A DNA stretch of 64,000 bases, from contig NZ_CP049616.1 in assembly GCF_011068285.1 (NCBI RefSeq), positions 496,001 to 560,000 of the forward strand, given 5' to 3'. Position numbers and translations under genes: made by a program. The DNA comes from Flagellimonas oceani (GTDB lineage Bacteria; Bacteroidota; Bacteroidia; Flavobacteriales; Flavobacteriaceae). Under the pieces are notes generated by a model, which saw only the letters and a list, made by a program, of their open reading frames with translations, had not been told where the DNA came from and did not search any database. Shown here piece after piece: positions 44,534 to 53,722 of this stretch (positions are counted from its first letter, which is position 1; each line of letters opens with the position of its first letter).

Positions 44534-45103
44534 TTAGAAAAGTATACTTAATGCGGTCTTCCGGATTGTTTTTAAAGTTCGGTAAAATAACGTTCTGGCA
44601 GAAGCAACTGAAAGACCCATTTCCCTAGAAATTTCTTCGTAACTTTTTTCTTGATTAAAACGAAGACGGAGTATCCTTTTTTGATGATTGGTCAAATTGT
44701 CCATTATTCTTCTTAACCTCATCAATTGGGCATTCTCATTTTCTTCTTCGATAATTACTTCTTCATGTGATGCGACAGTCAAATTGGTGTTAGCTGTCAT
44801 GTTGGTAATGTGTTTGAACTCGTTCTCTAGGCTCTTTAACCTATAATCATTGTGTTTATATAGATTTCTTTTAAGCGAAACGATTAAATAAGCCTCTATG
44901 TTGACCACATTTGACAATTTTTCACGGCACCTGTAAAGGTCTAGAAAAAGGTCGTGGATTTCATCTTGAATCAGCTCCCTGTCGTTAATGATTTTATACC
45001 CACAAGCAAATAGTTTGTCAACATGAAAGTTATATAGCGATTCTAGTGCCGATATGCTACCCTTCTTAAGATCATTCCAGATTTGAGTCTCTTCTGTTTT
45101 CAT
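44534..45103 (-). CDS. ECF sigma factor of the SusCD locus
   Basis: The 189-residue protein has region 2 (about residues 15-75: ISALESLYNFHVDKLFACGY, DEIHDLFLDLYRCREKL). Region 4 is at about 130-185 (LTNHQKRILRLRFNQEKSYE, then GLSVASARTLFYRTLKTIRK). With the FecR protein and the STN-bearing SusC it forms a FecI/FecR-type relay that would switch on the operon when substrate is present. A triple nonamer repeat lies directly upstream of the start codon. Confidence 0.92.
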   Translation of the reverse strand: MKTEETQIWNDLKKGSISALESLYNFHVDKLFACGYKIINDRELIQDEIHDLFLDLYRCREKLSNVVNIEAYLIVSLKRNLYKHNDYRLKSLENEFKHITNMTANTNLTVASHEEVIIEEENENAQLMRLRRIMDNLTNHQKRILRLRFNQEKSYEEISREMGLSVASARTLFYRTLKTIRKTALSILF

Positions 45104-45591
45104 TAGCGTTACTTTTCTTTAGTTTCTTTAGTTTCTTTAGTGGCAGAGTTACCATTTAATTTTCGAAACGGAAAATTTGAATTTTTGCAGATTACGCTTG
45201 TTTTTTTTGAAGTTTATCGACAAAAACTCAACTAAAGTATAAAATATTTAGCAAATTGATAATTCATACAATTAAATACCCAATCTTTTGAAAGAAATGA
45301 TATTCAGGCGTCAGCCTTCTTATAGGAAAATATGAGAAAAAGAATCAAGACTCCACTAAGCCAAATATACGACCTAATGCAGAGACATGTAAATGCAGTA
45401 ATAGCTGACAGAATTATCATAGCTGAGCCGATTCGTGCTGGTATTCTAATTTGAAACAACACTTTTAAAATTGGAGAAGTTGAGGCAAATAATGTAAAAA
45501 TCATTTATGTTAAAAATAAGCGCCAGAGTAAAAAAACTTAAAAGAATGTCTATAAAAACAGTTTTTCTTCCTCCTTATTAAAAGAGACAGT
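45104..45591. other. Intergenic region between sigma factor and divergent sulfatase
   Basis: It holds three perfect tandem copies of TTTCTTTAG (45114-45140). On the sigma factor mRNA these become CTAAAGAAA three times, 11-37 bases before the start. A 66-codon minus-strand frame at 45304-45504 encodes two hydrophobic stretches (VLFQIRIPARIGSAMIILSA and YIWLSGVLILFLIFSY). It could be a small membrane protein or debris, and I cannot decide. Confidence 0.45.
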
Positions 45592-47334
45592 ATGTTTAAA
45601 AGTCTGATCCCATGGAAAAATTATAGCAGGAGAATAAGGCGCGTATTGCTTTTGATTGTTATTTTAATAATCTTTTGTTTTTTTACAGCATCTTTTGGCC
45701 AAAAAAAGCCAAATATAGTTTGGATAGTATGTGAGGATATTTCTCCTTTTTTGGGGGCATATGGTGATTCAATCGTAAAAACTCCGAACATAGATAGTCT
45801 GGCACGTGAGGCAGTGCTTTTTACAAAAGCATATACCACAGCTGGGGTCTGCGCGCCGAGCCGATCATCGATAATCACGGGCATGCACGCCATTTCAATA
45901 GGAGCCCAACACATGCGCACTCTTTCAAGTTCCCCCTTTTTCATGCCTCAAGGCCTGCCAAGCTACTCAGCCGTTTTGCCCGATTATGTAAAGGCTTTTC
46001 CCGAATATCTAAGAGCCAAAGGCTATTATACAACAAACAACTATAAAGAAGATTATCAATTTGAAGAGCCTGTCACAGTTTGGGATGACAGTAGCCCTGC
46101 AGCATCTTACAAATACCGGCCCAAAAACACTCCGTTCTTCAGCGTGTTCAATTTGGCAATCACACACGAATCAAAGTTGATGGTCTCGCCCGATAGTATT
46201 CGGTATGACCCCAATGATATGAAATTGCCGCCTTATTATGTTGATACCGAAACCGCTCGAAATGACATGGCCGTCCTTTATACCCGTATCGAACAAATGG
46301 ATCGAGCTGTTGGCGAGATTGTTGGTGGGCTAAAAAACAATAAAGTATATGACGACTCTTATGTGATATTTTTTAGTGACCATGGTGGATGTATGCCCTG
46401 GACAAAGCGAGAAATTCTCGAAAGGGGCACACATATACCTTTGATCGTGAAATATCCCAAAAACCGTTTTGCGGGCACTAAAGATGATAGGTTGGTCAGT
46501 GCGGTGGACCTGGCGCCAACCATGCTTTCCATAGCGGGCATCGAGCCTCCCGACCACCTTCAGGGAACCGCTTTTCTGGGACCTTTAAAAAAAAAGGAAG
46601 AAAGAAAATATGTTTTTGCCGCTAGGGATCGAATGGCAAATAAATATGACCGGGTACGATCTGTAAGCGATGGGAATTTCAGATATGTGTACAACTTTAT
46701 GCCCGAACTGCCAAAATACCAAGACTTACAATACAGAAAGGGCATACCTACAATGAAAGAAATATTGGAATTGCACGAAATGGGACGTTTGGATAACCCA
46801 AATCTACTGGACTGGTTTGCAAAAAATAAGCCCACGGAAGAACTCTACCACACCAAAATGGACCCCAATGAGGTGCGCAATCTGGCAGATGAGCCCCAAT
46901 ATACGGCTAAAAAGAAAGAACTGAAAGAAGCACTTTTTGACTGGATAGCAGAAGTGGGCGACCTATCCTCGATACCAGAGAAAGAAATGGTATTCAACAA
47001 TTGGTGGAAAAACAAAAAAGGACCACCTAAAACATCACCACCTAAAGTAATAAGGAACAAAAAAGGGTACACAATAGAATGTGGCACAAAAGGTGCCTCA
47101 ATCGGTTATCGTATCGTTGAACAAAATAATCAAGCTTTAAATTCAAAACGTAGGACCGAAAGTTGGGATTTTGGTTTTACGATCGACCAAAATAAAACTG
47201 TTGCTTATGTTGATGTGCCCCAACCCTGGAAAGTCTATCAAGGTGAGACCATAAAATTGAAAAAGGGACAGACACTTTTAATCAATGCCCATAGAATAGG
47301 CTATTTGCCCAGTGAAGTAACATATACCCATTAG
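45592..47334 (+). CDS. Sulfatase (S1 family, heparan N-sulfatase-like)
   Basis: The 580-residue protein has a hydrophobic N-terminal export segment (about residues 17-36) and the sulfatase core. Landmarks are IVWIVCEDISPFLGAYGD, the formylglycine motif CAPSRSSIITG (Cys87), metal-site FFSDHGGCMPWTKRE and HIPLIVKYP. The SDHG form is typical of the sulfamidase/heparan-type branch, but substrate assignment by eye is not safe. The last 90 residues after GPPKTSPPKV may be a small beta domain. It is transcribed divergently from the SusCD operon and heads a plus-strand set with hydrolases and the activating enzyme. Confidence 0.9.
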   Translation: MFKSLIPWKNYSRRIRRVLLLIVILIIFCFFTASFGQKKPNIVWIVCEDISPFLGAYGDSIVKTPNIDSLAREAVLFTKAYTTAGVCAPSRSSIITGMHAISIGAQHMRTLSSSPFFMPQGLPSYSAVLPDYVKAFPEYLRAKGYYTTNNYKEDYQFEEPVTVWDDSSPAASYKYRPKNTPFFSVFNLAITHESKLMVSPDSIRYDPNDMKLPPYYVDTETARNDMAVLYTRIEQMDRAVGEIVGGLKNNKVYDDSYVIFFSDHGGCMPWTKREILERGTHIPLIVKYPKNRFAGTKDDRLVSAVDLAPTMLSIAGIEPPDHLQGTAFLGPLKKKEERKYVFAARDRMANKYDRVRSVSDGNFRYVYNFMPELPKYQDLQYRKGIPTMKEILELHEMGRLDNPNLLDWFAKNKPTEELYHTKMDPNEVRNLADEPQYTAKKKELKEALFDWIAEVGDLSSIPEKEMVFNNWWKNKKGPPKTSPPKVIRNKKGYTIECGTKGASIGYRIVEQNNQALNSKRRTESWDFGFTIDQNKTVAYVDVPQPWKVYQGETIKLKKGQTLLINAHRIGYLPSEVTYTH

Positions 47335-47373
47335 AATTCAAACCATAATTTTTACAAATAAATTAGTTTAATC

Positions 47374-48264
47374 ATGAAGACAACCAATCGCTTATTTTTT
47401 GGAACGACATTCTTGTCGTTGCTTATGTTCACCTCTTGCTCAGATACATCTTTTGATGAAGCAAACTTAAATACAACTGAAAGTCTATATGAATCAGATA
47501 AAATACCGTTGCTGTTCGGGGACGAGTCTGAAGACATTCAATTTGATGGTTATTATGTTGGTGCGGACACCTTGCTTTTTGACCACCAGACCACCAGTAT
47601 ATTGGATGTTCCCCCTGTATATCCTGACATTATAACAAATGATGAACCCATATGGTTTGTCAATGGTGCTGGTACTGATGTGGCCAAGCAATATAAGAAT
47701 ATGGTGGAGATTGCAGAATTTACTGGCCGACCAGTTGTGGGTATTCATAATGGTACCAAAGAAGGAATAGCAGATGTCATTGAAATTATTTTACCTACTA
47801 ATGAGACGGTGGAGGCAGCAATTGAAAAGAGCGTGCTCGAAATCATTGACACAGAGGAAAAGGTATTGTTGCTTGGGCATAGTCAAGGAGCCTATCACTT
47901 GGCAAGATCACTACGGTCATTGGAAAACCAGCTTTCTAACAACCAATTGGGACAACTAATGGTAGAGACTATTGGCGGTGCCGGTATGTGGTTCCCCAGA
48001 GGTCCACAGTATATCCACTATGCCAATCAAGGAGACAATGTACCAAAGTTTCATGGTGTGCTTACGCCTGGTGCTCTACCGGGAAATCGAAGTGTCATAT
48101 TCACTTTTGATGACGAATGGTATGATATTCCACCAGAAATAGATACACCATTTATAAGGGTACATGCCCAAATTGTTTATTTGCGAAATCGACTGACTTT
48201 TGCTGAGGCCCGGACGTATGCCCCATTGTTCGGTCATAAAAAAATCAATCTGGATAATCTTTAA
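47374..48264 (+). CDS. Lipoprotein with alpha/beta-hydrolase fold
   Basis: The 296-residue protein has a lipobox near Cys22 (LLMFTSC). The nucleophile elbow is GHSQGAYHL, preceded by IWFVNGAGTDVAKQYKNMVE and followed by a probable acid/His region (FIRVHAQIVYLRNR). It looks like a lipase- or esterase-type hydrolase, and its substrate is unknown. It lies 39 bases after the sulfatase gene and 11 bases before an esterase gene, so it is probably part of the same operon. Confidence 0.7.
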   Translation: MKTTNRLFFGTTFLSLLMFTSCSDTSFDEANLNTTESLYESDKIPLLFGDESEDIQFDGYYVGADTLLFDHQTTSILDVPPVYPDIITNDEPIWFVNGAGTDVAKQYKNMVEIAEFTGRPVVGIHNGTKEGIADVIEIILPTNETVEAAIEKSVLEIIDTEEKVLLLGHSQGAYHLARSLRSLENQLSNNQLGQLMVETIGGAGMWFPRGPQYIHYANQGDNVPKFHGVLTPGALPGNRSVIFTFDDEWYDIPPEIDTPFIRVHAQIVYLRNRLTFAEARTYAPLFGHKKINLDNL

Positions 48265-48275
48265 TTGACTGAGAA

Positions 48276-49166
48276 ATGAGACGATCAAAAAGTTTTATAC
48301 TTCATACCGCCGCAATTACCATAACTTTTTTAAGCTCGGTGTTTTGTTTTGGACAGGGGAAAGTATTGGAAGCACAATCGATAAAGAGTGCCATTTTGGA
48401 CAAAGAAATTGATTATACTATTTATTTGCCGGCCGGTTATGATGAATCAAAAAGAAGTTACCCTGTAATCTACCTGTTACACGGTTATGGGGGTGATGAA
48501 AATGTTTGGGTGCAATATGGTCTCATAGACCATTTCATGGATTCTGCCATTGAAAATGCCGAAATCCCCCCCTCGATTGTAATAATGCCTGATGGGGGGC
48601 AGCATTTTTACATAAACGATTTCCAGGGGTATTCAAAATTTGAAGATATGTTCTTTCAAGAATTCATCCCTATGGTCGAAAAAAACTATAGAATTAAAAA
48701 AACAATGGAGCATAGAGCCGTGGTTGGCAATTCAATGGGTGGCTATGGGGCCTTTCTTTATGGGGTGAAACACCATGATATGTTCGGCACCTGTGTTCCG
48801 CTCAGTGCTGCCATCATTTCGTTGGATCATCCGATGACCAAAAACCCTATGTGGAAGGGAATCGCGAAAAACCTATATGGAATGGATATGGATTCTCAAA
48901 ACCCCTCCACTGGTCATTGGGATGCCAATAACCCCTTGAAATTGATCCAAACAATACCAAAGGGTCAACTGAAAACAAGGTTTTACTTCGATATCGGTGA
49001 TGATGATTTTCTTTATTCCGGCAATGCCAAAGCCTATGTTGAATTACGAAATATGGAGGTAGAACACGAGTTCCGTATCCATGACGGTGGCCATGATTGG
49101 ACATTTTGGAGGTCATCGATACCGGGTTTTTTAAAATTTATAGGGCAGGGCTTTATGAGGCAATAA
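48276..49166 (+). CDS. Secreted Fes-like esterase (alpha/beta hydrolase)
   Basis: The 296-residue protein has a signal peptide (LSSVFCFGQG) and the esterase D-like core: YTIYLPAGYDESKRSYPVIY, LLHGYGGDEN, the nucleophile elbow GNSMGGYGAF and the catalytic-His region HDGGHDWTFW. It belongs to the same broad family as the esterase at 35615 but is shorter. It probably cleaves an ester (acetyl, feruloyl or similar) on the glycan degraded by this locus. Confidence 0.87.
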   Translation: MRRSKSFILHTAAITITFLSSVFCFGQGKVLEAQSIKSAILDKEIDYTIYLPAGYDESKRSYPVIYLLHGYGGDENVWVQYGLIDHFMDSAIENAEIPPSIVIMPDGGQHFYINDFQGYSKFEDMFFQEFIPMVEKNYRIKKTMEHRAVVGNSMGGYGAFLYGVKHHDMFGTCVPLSAAIISLDHPMTKNPMWKGIAKNLYGMDMDSQNPSTGHWDANNPLKLIQTIPKGQLKTRFYFDIGDDDFLYSGNAKAYVELRNMEVEHEFRIHDGGHDWTFWRSSIPGFLKFIGQGFMRQ

Positions 49167-49515
49167 TGCTATAGGGTTGAGAGGGAGTTAAGTCCCAATT
49201 GGGCGGGCACAATACGTAATCTTCTTTTTCTATTATGTTGGAAAAATAACGCTTTGCCCAGGGGGCTTACTCTTTTTCGTTTTGTTGTGTCAAACTGATG
49301 TAACGGATAAAGGAACTCGGTATAGCTATGGTAGTTTACCCTTTTTTGGAATATTATCGAAGTAAGATGTTTTTTGAAAAAATGATAATAAGTTACTTAC
49401 CGCAATCATATATACATTTCTTAATGGCCTCAACTAGTAGAATAAAGTTCAAAGTGTTCTATTACCTTTTTTGTTAAGTACCAACATTAGGAATTGATAC
49501 ATGACAAAAAAAATA
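49167..49515. other. Intergenic region without gene
   Basis: These 349 bases contain the palindrome CCCAATTGGG (49194-49203) and otherwise A/T-rich sequence. No convincing coding frame was found. Confidence 0.5.
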
Positions 49516-51009
49516 ATGGTTAAAAAATAAATTGTAAGGCAATTAGTATTTACTTCTTTTTCTCCTTTTTTGTCTTTTCACTATATGCAGAAAAGCAACA
49601 AGATTCGTTGATGGAAAAGAAACCCCGAAATGTGATTTTTATCCTGACAGATGACCATCATTTTGATTATATGGGTTTTACCGGTAAGGTACCATGGTTC
49701 GAAACCGCTAACATGGACAGATTGGCAGCTGAAGGCGCCTAATCTGCCCAATACTTTTGTTACTACTTCTCTATGTTCTCCAAGTAGAGCCTCAATTTTG
49801 TCCGGGCAATACTCACACACCCATACCATTGTTGATAATCAAGCTCCCAATCCTGGTAATCTAATCTTTTTCCTTACCTATCTTCAAGAAGCCAATTATC
49901 AAACAGCATTATTCGGGAGATGGCACATGGGCAGCCATACCGATGAACCTAGGCCAGGTTTTGACCATTGGGAAAGTTTTCACGGACAGGGAGTATACTA
50001 TAATCCTCAATTGAACATAAGTGGAAAACGAAAACAACATAAAGACTCGACCTATATTACAGATTTATTGACCGAACATGCCATTGATCGGTTAAAGCAC
50101 CGAGATAAGGACAAACCTTTCTTTATGTATCTGTCACACAAAGCGGTACATTCGGAATTTAAGCCCGCAAAATGGCACAAAGGTAAATATAAAGGCAAAA
50201 AAATTGATTTGCCTTCAACCTATGACCAAACCAAAACGGGTGAATGGAGGGATTTGAAATGGCCAAAATGGGTTGCCGAACAAAGAGTAAGTTGGCATGG
50301 GGTAGATTATACGTACCATACTAATATTGGTATACACGGATTTATACAAGCCTATTGTGAAACTTTATTAGGTGTAGATGGAAGTCTTGGTTCGGTCATG
50401 AAGTATTTGGAATCGGCAGGAATTGATGATTCAACGTTGCTCATTTATATGAGTGAATATGGATTCAGTTGGGGTGAACATGGACTGATAGATAAACGCC
50501 GTTTTTATGAAGAGTCGGTCAAGGTTCCTCTTTTGGTTAGATGTCCCGAACTTTTTCAAAAAGGAACTCAACCAAAAGCCATGGTTCAGAACATTGATAT
50601 TGCTCCTACTATTTTGGCCGAGGCGGTCAAAAAACCTGATTATATGCCCGGGGTTTCCTTTATGCCGGTTCTGACAGTTGATTACCCTGCCGCAAATCGA
50701 AAAGAGGTATTCTACGAATACCATTGGGAAAAAGACTTTCCCATGACACCGACTATGTTCGGTATGCGAACCGACCAGTATAAATATATACGTTACCAAG
50801 GAATTTGGGACAGGAATGAATTTTACGATTTGCTAAACGACCCAGATGAAAAGCATAACCTAATCGGTGACCCTACCAAACAGGGCACCAATAAAAATAT
50901 GCCTCAATCACTTTATGGATGGTTGGCAGAAACAGATTGAATGAAGATTCCTTTGAAACCGATATACAAACCGGCTTGGGGTGACTACAAGTACAAAAAG
51001 GAGGATTAA
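49516..51009 (+). pseudogene. Decaying sulfatase gene (frameshifts, stop and active-site changes)
   Basis: Four defects affect a recognisable sulfatase. A missing A in the A6 run near 49521 breaks the link between ATG 49516 and the signal peptide frame (ISIYFFFSFFVFSLYA). An extra T near 49740 creates TAA before NLPNTFVTTSLCSPSRASIL. A TGA at 50938-50940 cuts off the tail MKIPLKPIYKPAWGDYKYKK, which otherwise runs to 51009. The usual metal-binding DN reads SEYG in LIYMSEYGFSWGEHGL. The formylglycine motif CSPSR is kept. An intact core frame covers 49743-50940. Sequencing error could explain indels in runs but not the substitutions. Confidence 0.8.
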
Positions 51010-51034
51010 TAATTTTAAACTTTACCGAAGTCAT

Positions 51035-52165
51035 ATGATAAAATTAAAACAAAGTGTCTCTATCTGCCTCGTTTTGTCATTGGCTGGTTGCCAGAACAGG
51101 CATGAAACTAAAACCGAATTGTCCACAATCGGGACGGAAGAACCCTCAACAGTTACTACCAAGAAAGAACCAACAATGGACACCCCTGACGGAATGGTCT
51201 GGGTCCCAGGCGGGAACTTTAGGCAGGGAGCCGTTGCTTCAGACAAAATGGCAATGCCCCATGAGCGACCTGCACATCAGGTTTTTGTGGATGGATTTTA
51301 TATGGATATCCATGAGGTGACCAATGCTCAGTTTACCAAGTTCGCGGAAGCAACGGGTTACGTAACCGTCGCAGAAAGGCAGATCGATTGGGGGGAAATG
51401 AAAAAGCAGCTACCCAAGGGAACACTAAAACCACATGATTCCATTTTAAGGCCTGGATCGCTTGTCTTCAAAAAGATCAGGTCCACCCTGCCAAACCTGT
51501 ATGATTATTCTCAATGGTGGGAGTGGAAAATCGGGGCCAACTGGAAACATCCAAATGGCCCCGACAGCACTATCGAGGGAAACGAGAACAATCCAGTGGT
51601 CCACATAGCTTACGAAGATGCCATCGCCTATTGTGATTGGGCAGGCAAAAGGTTGCCAACAGAAGCCGAATGGGAATACGCGGCACGTGCCAATAATAAA
51701 GATCTCATCTTCTCTTGGGGAAATGAGATTGAACAACTTGGGTCATATGCCAATACGTGGGAAGGTGTATTTCCTGTCGATAACACCAAAAAAGATGGTT
51801 TTGAGAGAAGTGCACCAGTTATGAGTTACCCCAATAATGATTTTGGCCTATACGATATGGCAGGTAATGTTTGGGAATGGACTAGTGATTGGTACAATAC
51901 CAATTATTATAAGAGTTTGAAGGACAGCATTGTAATAAATCCCAAAGGCCCTCGGAGTGCTTACAACAAAAACAACCCCTATGCAAAGGAAAAGGTGATC
52001 AAGGGAGGATCTTTTCTTTGCAGTGCCTCGTACTGTGCCAGCTATCGAATATCTGCCCGGATGGCCACAAGCCCAGACTCAGGTATGGAGCACCTAGGGT
52101 TCAGGACGGTTTTATCCGCTGTAAAAACGAGAAAATCATCAATATATCATTCTAAAAAAAAATGA
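51035..52165 (+). CDS. Formylglycine-generating enzyme (sulfatase-modifying factor) lipoprotein
   Basis: From the ATG at 51035 the protein has 376 residues and a lipobox (LSLAGC). The FGE domain is complete: MVWVPGGNFRQGA, YMDIHEVTNAQFTKFAEATG, RLPTEAEWEYAAR, YDMAGNVWEWTSDWY, KGGSFLCSASYCASYRISAR and HLGFRTVL. Cys329 and Cys334 match the two active-site cysteines of aerobic FGE enzymes, which bind copper and oxidise the Cys of CxPSR to formylglycine. Its place right after a sulfatase suggests it activates the sulfatases at 36769 and 45592. An open frame upstream to 50981 would overlap the decaying sulfatase. Confidence 0.9.
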   Translation: MIKLKQSVSICLVLSLAGCQNRHETKTELSTIGTEEPSTVTTKKEPTMDTPDGMVWVPGGNFRQGAVASDKMAMPHERPAHQVFVDGFYMDIHEVTNAQFTKFAEATGYVTVAERQIDWGEMKKQLPKGTLKPHDSILRPGSLVFKKIRSTLPNLYDYSQWWEWKIGANWKHPNGPDSTIEGNENNPVVHIAYEDAIAYCDWAGKRLPTEAEWEYAARANNKDLIFSWGNEIEQLGSYANTWEGVFPVDNTKKDGFERSAPVMSYPNNDFGLYDMAGNVWEWTSDWYNTNYYKSLKDSIVINPKGPRSAYNKNNPYAKEKVIKGGSFLCSASYCASYRISARMATSPDSGMEHLGFRTVLSAVKTRKSSIYHSKKK

Positions 52166-52507
52166 TTAGAAGGGACTTAACGTAGGGATATTACGTTGAA
52201 CGCTGTATGGGAAGAACCATTACAAACGATAATTTGAGTCACTATAAAGCCATAAGAGTCTGTTTATTGGTGGCTTAAATACGTTTTGCTATGCTCTGTT
52301 TTTTCCGTTTTGTCTGGTGTACTATGCCCGTTTTTTTTGCATTATGATTCGTTCAAACGTGATGGGCCCACCATGTATAATGCCATCATAAATAATGTAG
52401 GCAAATCAATATTTCTGTTTATTTTTTTATTGAAGTGATTTAAACTTTTTTTGTACGAGAGATAGGGCTTCTGAGATTTGTGTTACCATACTCAAATTTC
52501 ATAGCCC
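52166..52507. other. Intergenic region without gene
   Basis: These 342 A/T-rich bases follow the FGE gene. No reading frame or clear hairpin was recognised. It leads into a transposase remnant. Confidence 0.5.
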
Positions 52508-52648
52508 ATGCACAAAGTACTCGATAAAGATACTATAGAAATGGAGATAGTTCCGTACATACTTCTTTCCCAACTTGGTTTTCCATCGATAGCCCCGATT
52601 TCTGAAATTATGAATGCCATCCTATTCAAGATGAAGAGCGGTGGGTAA
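52508..52648 (+). pseudogene. N-terminal remnant of an IS4/IS5-type transposase
   Basis: A 46-codon frame reads MHKVLDKDTIEMEIVPYILL, then GFPSIAPISEIMNAILFKMK and SGG before a stop. This is the usual start of a Bacteroidota IS transposase (KVLDKDTIExEI, EIxNxILxKLKxG). The remainder is not found downstream, so the copy is dead. Confidence 0.7.
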
Positions 52649-52967
52649 GGGAAGGAAGAGGCGCAAAAACAACCAATGTACTTTATCTGATCGATAGGCA
52701 GGTTTATGGGCTGGCTCGTCAAGTTTTTGTTTGTAATTCCCCTATTGTCAGGGGCGGACGGAAAAGTGACATAGGCATCCACAGATAGAAAATATATTCT
52801 TCCCTTTTAAAATGTGAACGGCATTATCGAATGTTTTTTGGGAATCCTTTGAATAATCCATTGGCAATAGAGGATATTTTTAATAGCAGTAGGCATTTAT
52901 ATTCGGTAGTTTTCGCTTCAACCTAATTTACCTTGAAATACTTTTTTACCAAATGATAGTTGTCGGT
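52649..52967. other. Intergenic region after the transposase remnant
   Basis: Reading on in other frames gives only short transposase-like or random pieces. No other feature is seen before the TetR stop codon at 52968. Confidence 0.4.
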
Positions 52968-53564
52968 CTATTTTTGGATAAACCTGTTGGTGTAATCCTT
53001 GGTCACAATACCTTTTATGGTGTTGATGATGAGATGTTGTAGAATCTCTTGCTGGGTATATTTATCAAAAAGACTGGATCTACCAAAAGCGATAGCGTTC
53101 AAATTCAAAAAATACAGTTCACAAACCAATCTCAAGTTTACCTCATTTTGAACACAGCCCAATTTTTGTGCGTCGACAAAAAGTTCATAAATGGTTTCAT
53201 TTACCAGGTCATTCCGAAAGCCGTTAAAGAGTTCATAGGCCTTGGGATAATATTTCCTTAGCCCAAATAGGAACGTGGGACTGAAATATTTTAAATGTTC
53301 GAAACCCTTTTTGTATATCAGTATGATCTTTTCCAGCGGATCTTTACATAACGCAATCTCCGGTCCTTGAATCTCCCTTGAATAACTTAGCAACAGATAG
53401 GCGGTACTCTCTTGAACCAATTCTTCTTTTTTGTTAAAATAATGGTAGATGGTCTTCTTTGATATGCCGAGCTGATTTGCCAACTCATCGAGTGTGAAGC
53501 GTTTGCTCCCAAATCGAGTGAAGTTTAAGGCGGAGCATGCGATAAGTTCGGATTTACTGATCAT
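52968..53564 (-). CDS. TetR/AcrR family regulator
   Basis: The 198-residue protein has an N-terminal helix-turn-helix (residues 8-55: RFTLDELANQLGISKKTIYH, YFNKKEELV). The helical C-terminal domain has many aromatic residues and no recognised ligand motif. It lies upstream of and on the same strand as the acyltransferase debris-free region, with 158 bases between it and the acyltransferase stop. Its target is unknown, but the RND efflux operon is a common target for this family. Confidence 0.88.
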   Translation of the reverse strand: MISKSELIACSALNFTRFGSKRFTLDELANQLGISKKTIYHYFNKKEELVQESTAYLLLSYSREIQGPEIALCKDPLEKIILIYKKGFEHLKYFSPTFLFGLRKYYPKAYELFNGFRNDLVNETIYELFVDAQKLGCVQNEVNLRLVCELYFLNLNAIAFGRSSLFDKYTQQEILQHLIINTIKGIVTKDYTNRFIQK

Positions 53565-53722
53565 TTGGGCAAATTATTAAGGCAATATAAAGTTTACATA
53601 TTTACGATGATAGCGGATATGATAAGGATCACCAAAATGATAAATGGTGCTAGGTCGTTAAGCCTTTTGTCTCGGTTCTTTCTAGACAAATATAATCGGT
53701 ATTAAATTTCAATAGCTTTTTA

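Noticed and set aside
50981..51034. Upstream start for the formylglycine-generating enzyme
   Set aside because: It overlaps the tail of the decaying sulfatase and would place the lipoprotein signal 18 residues inside the protein.
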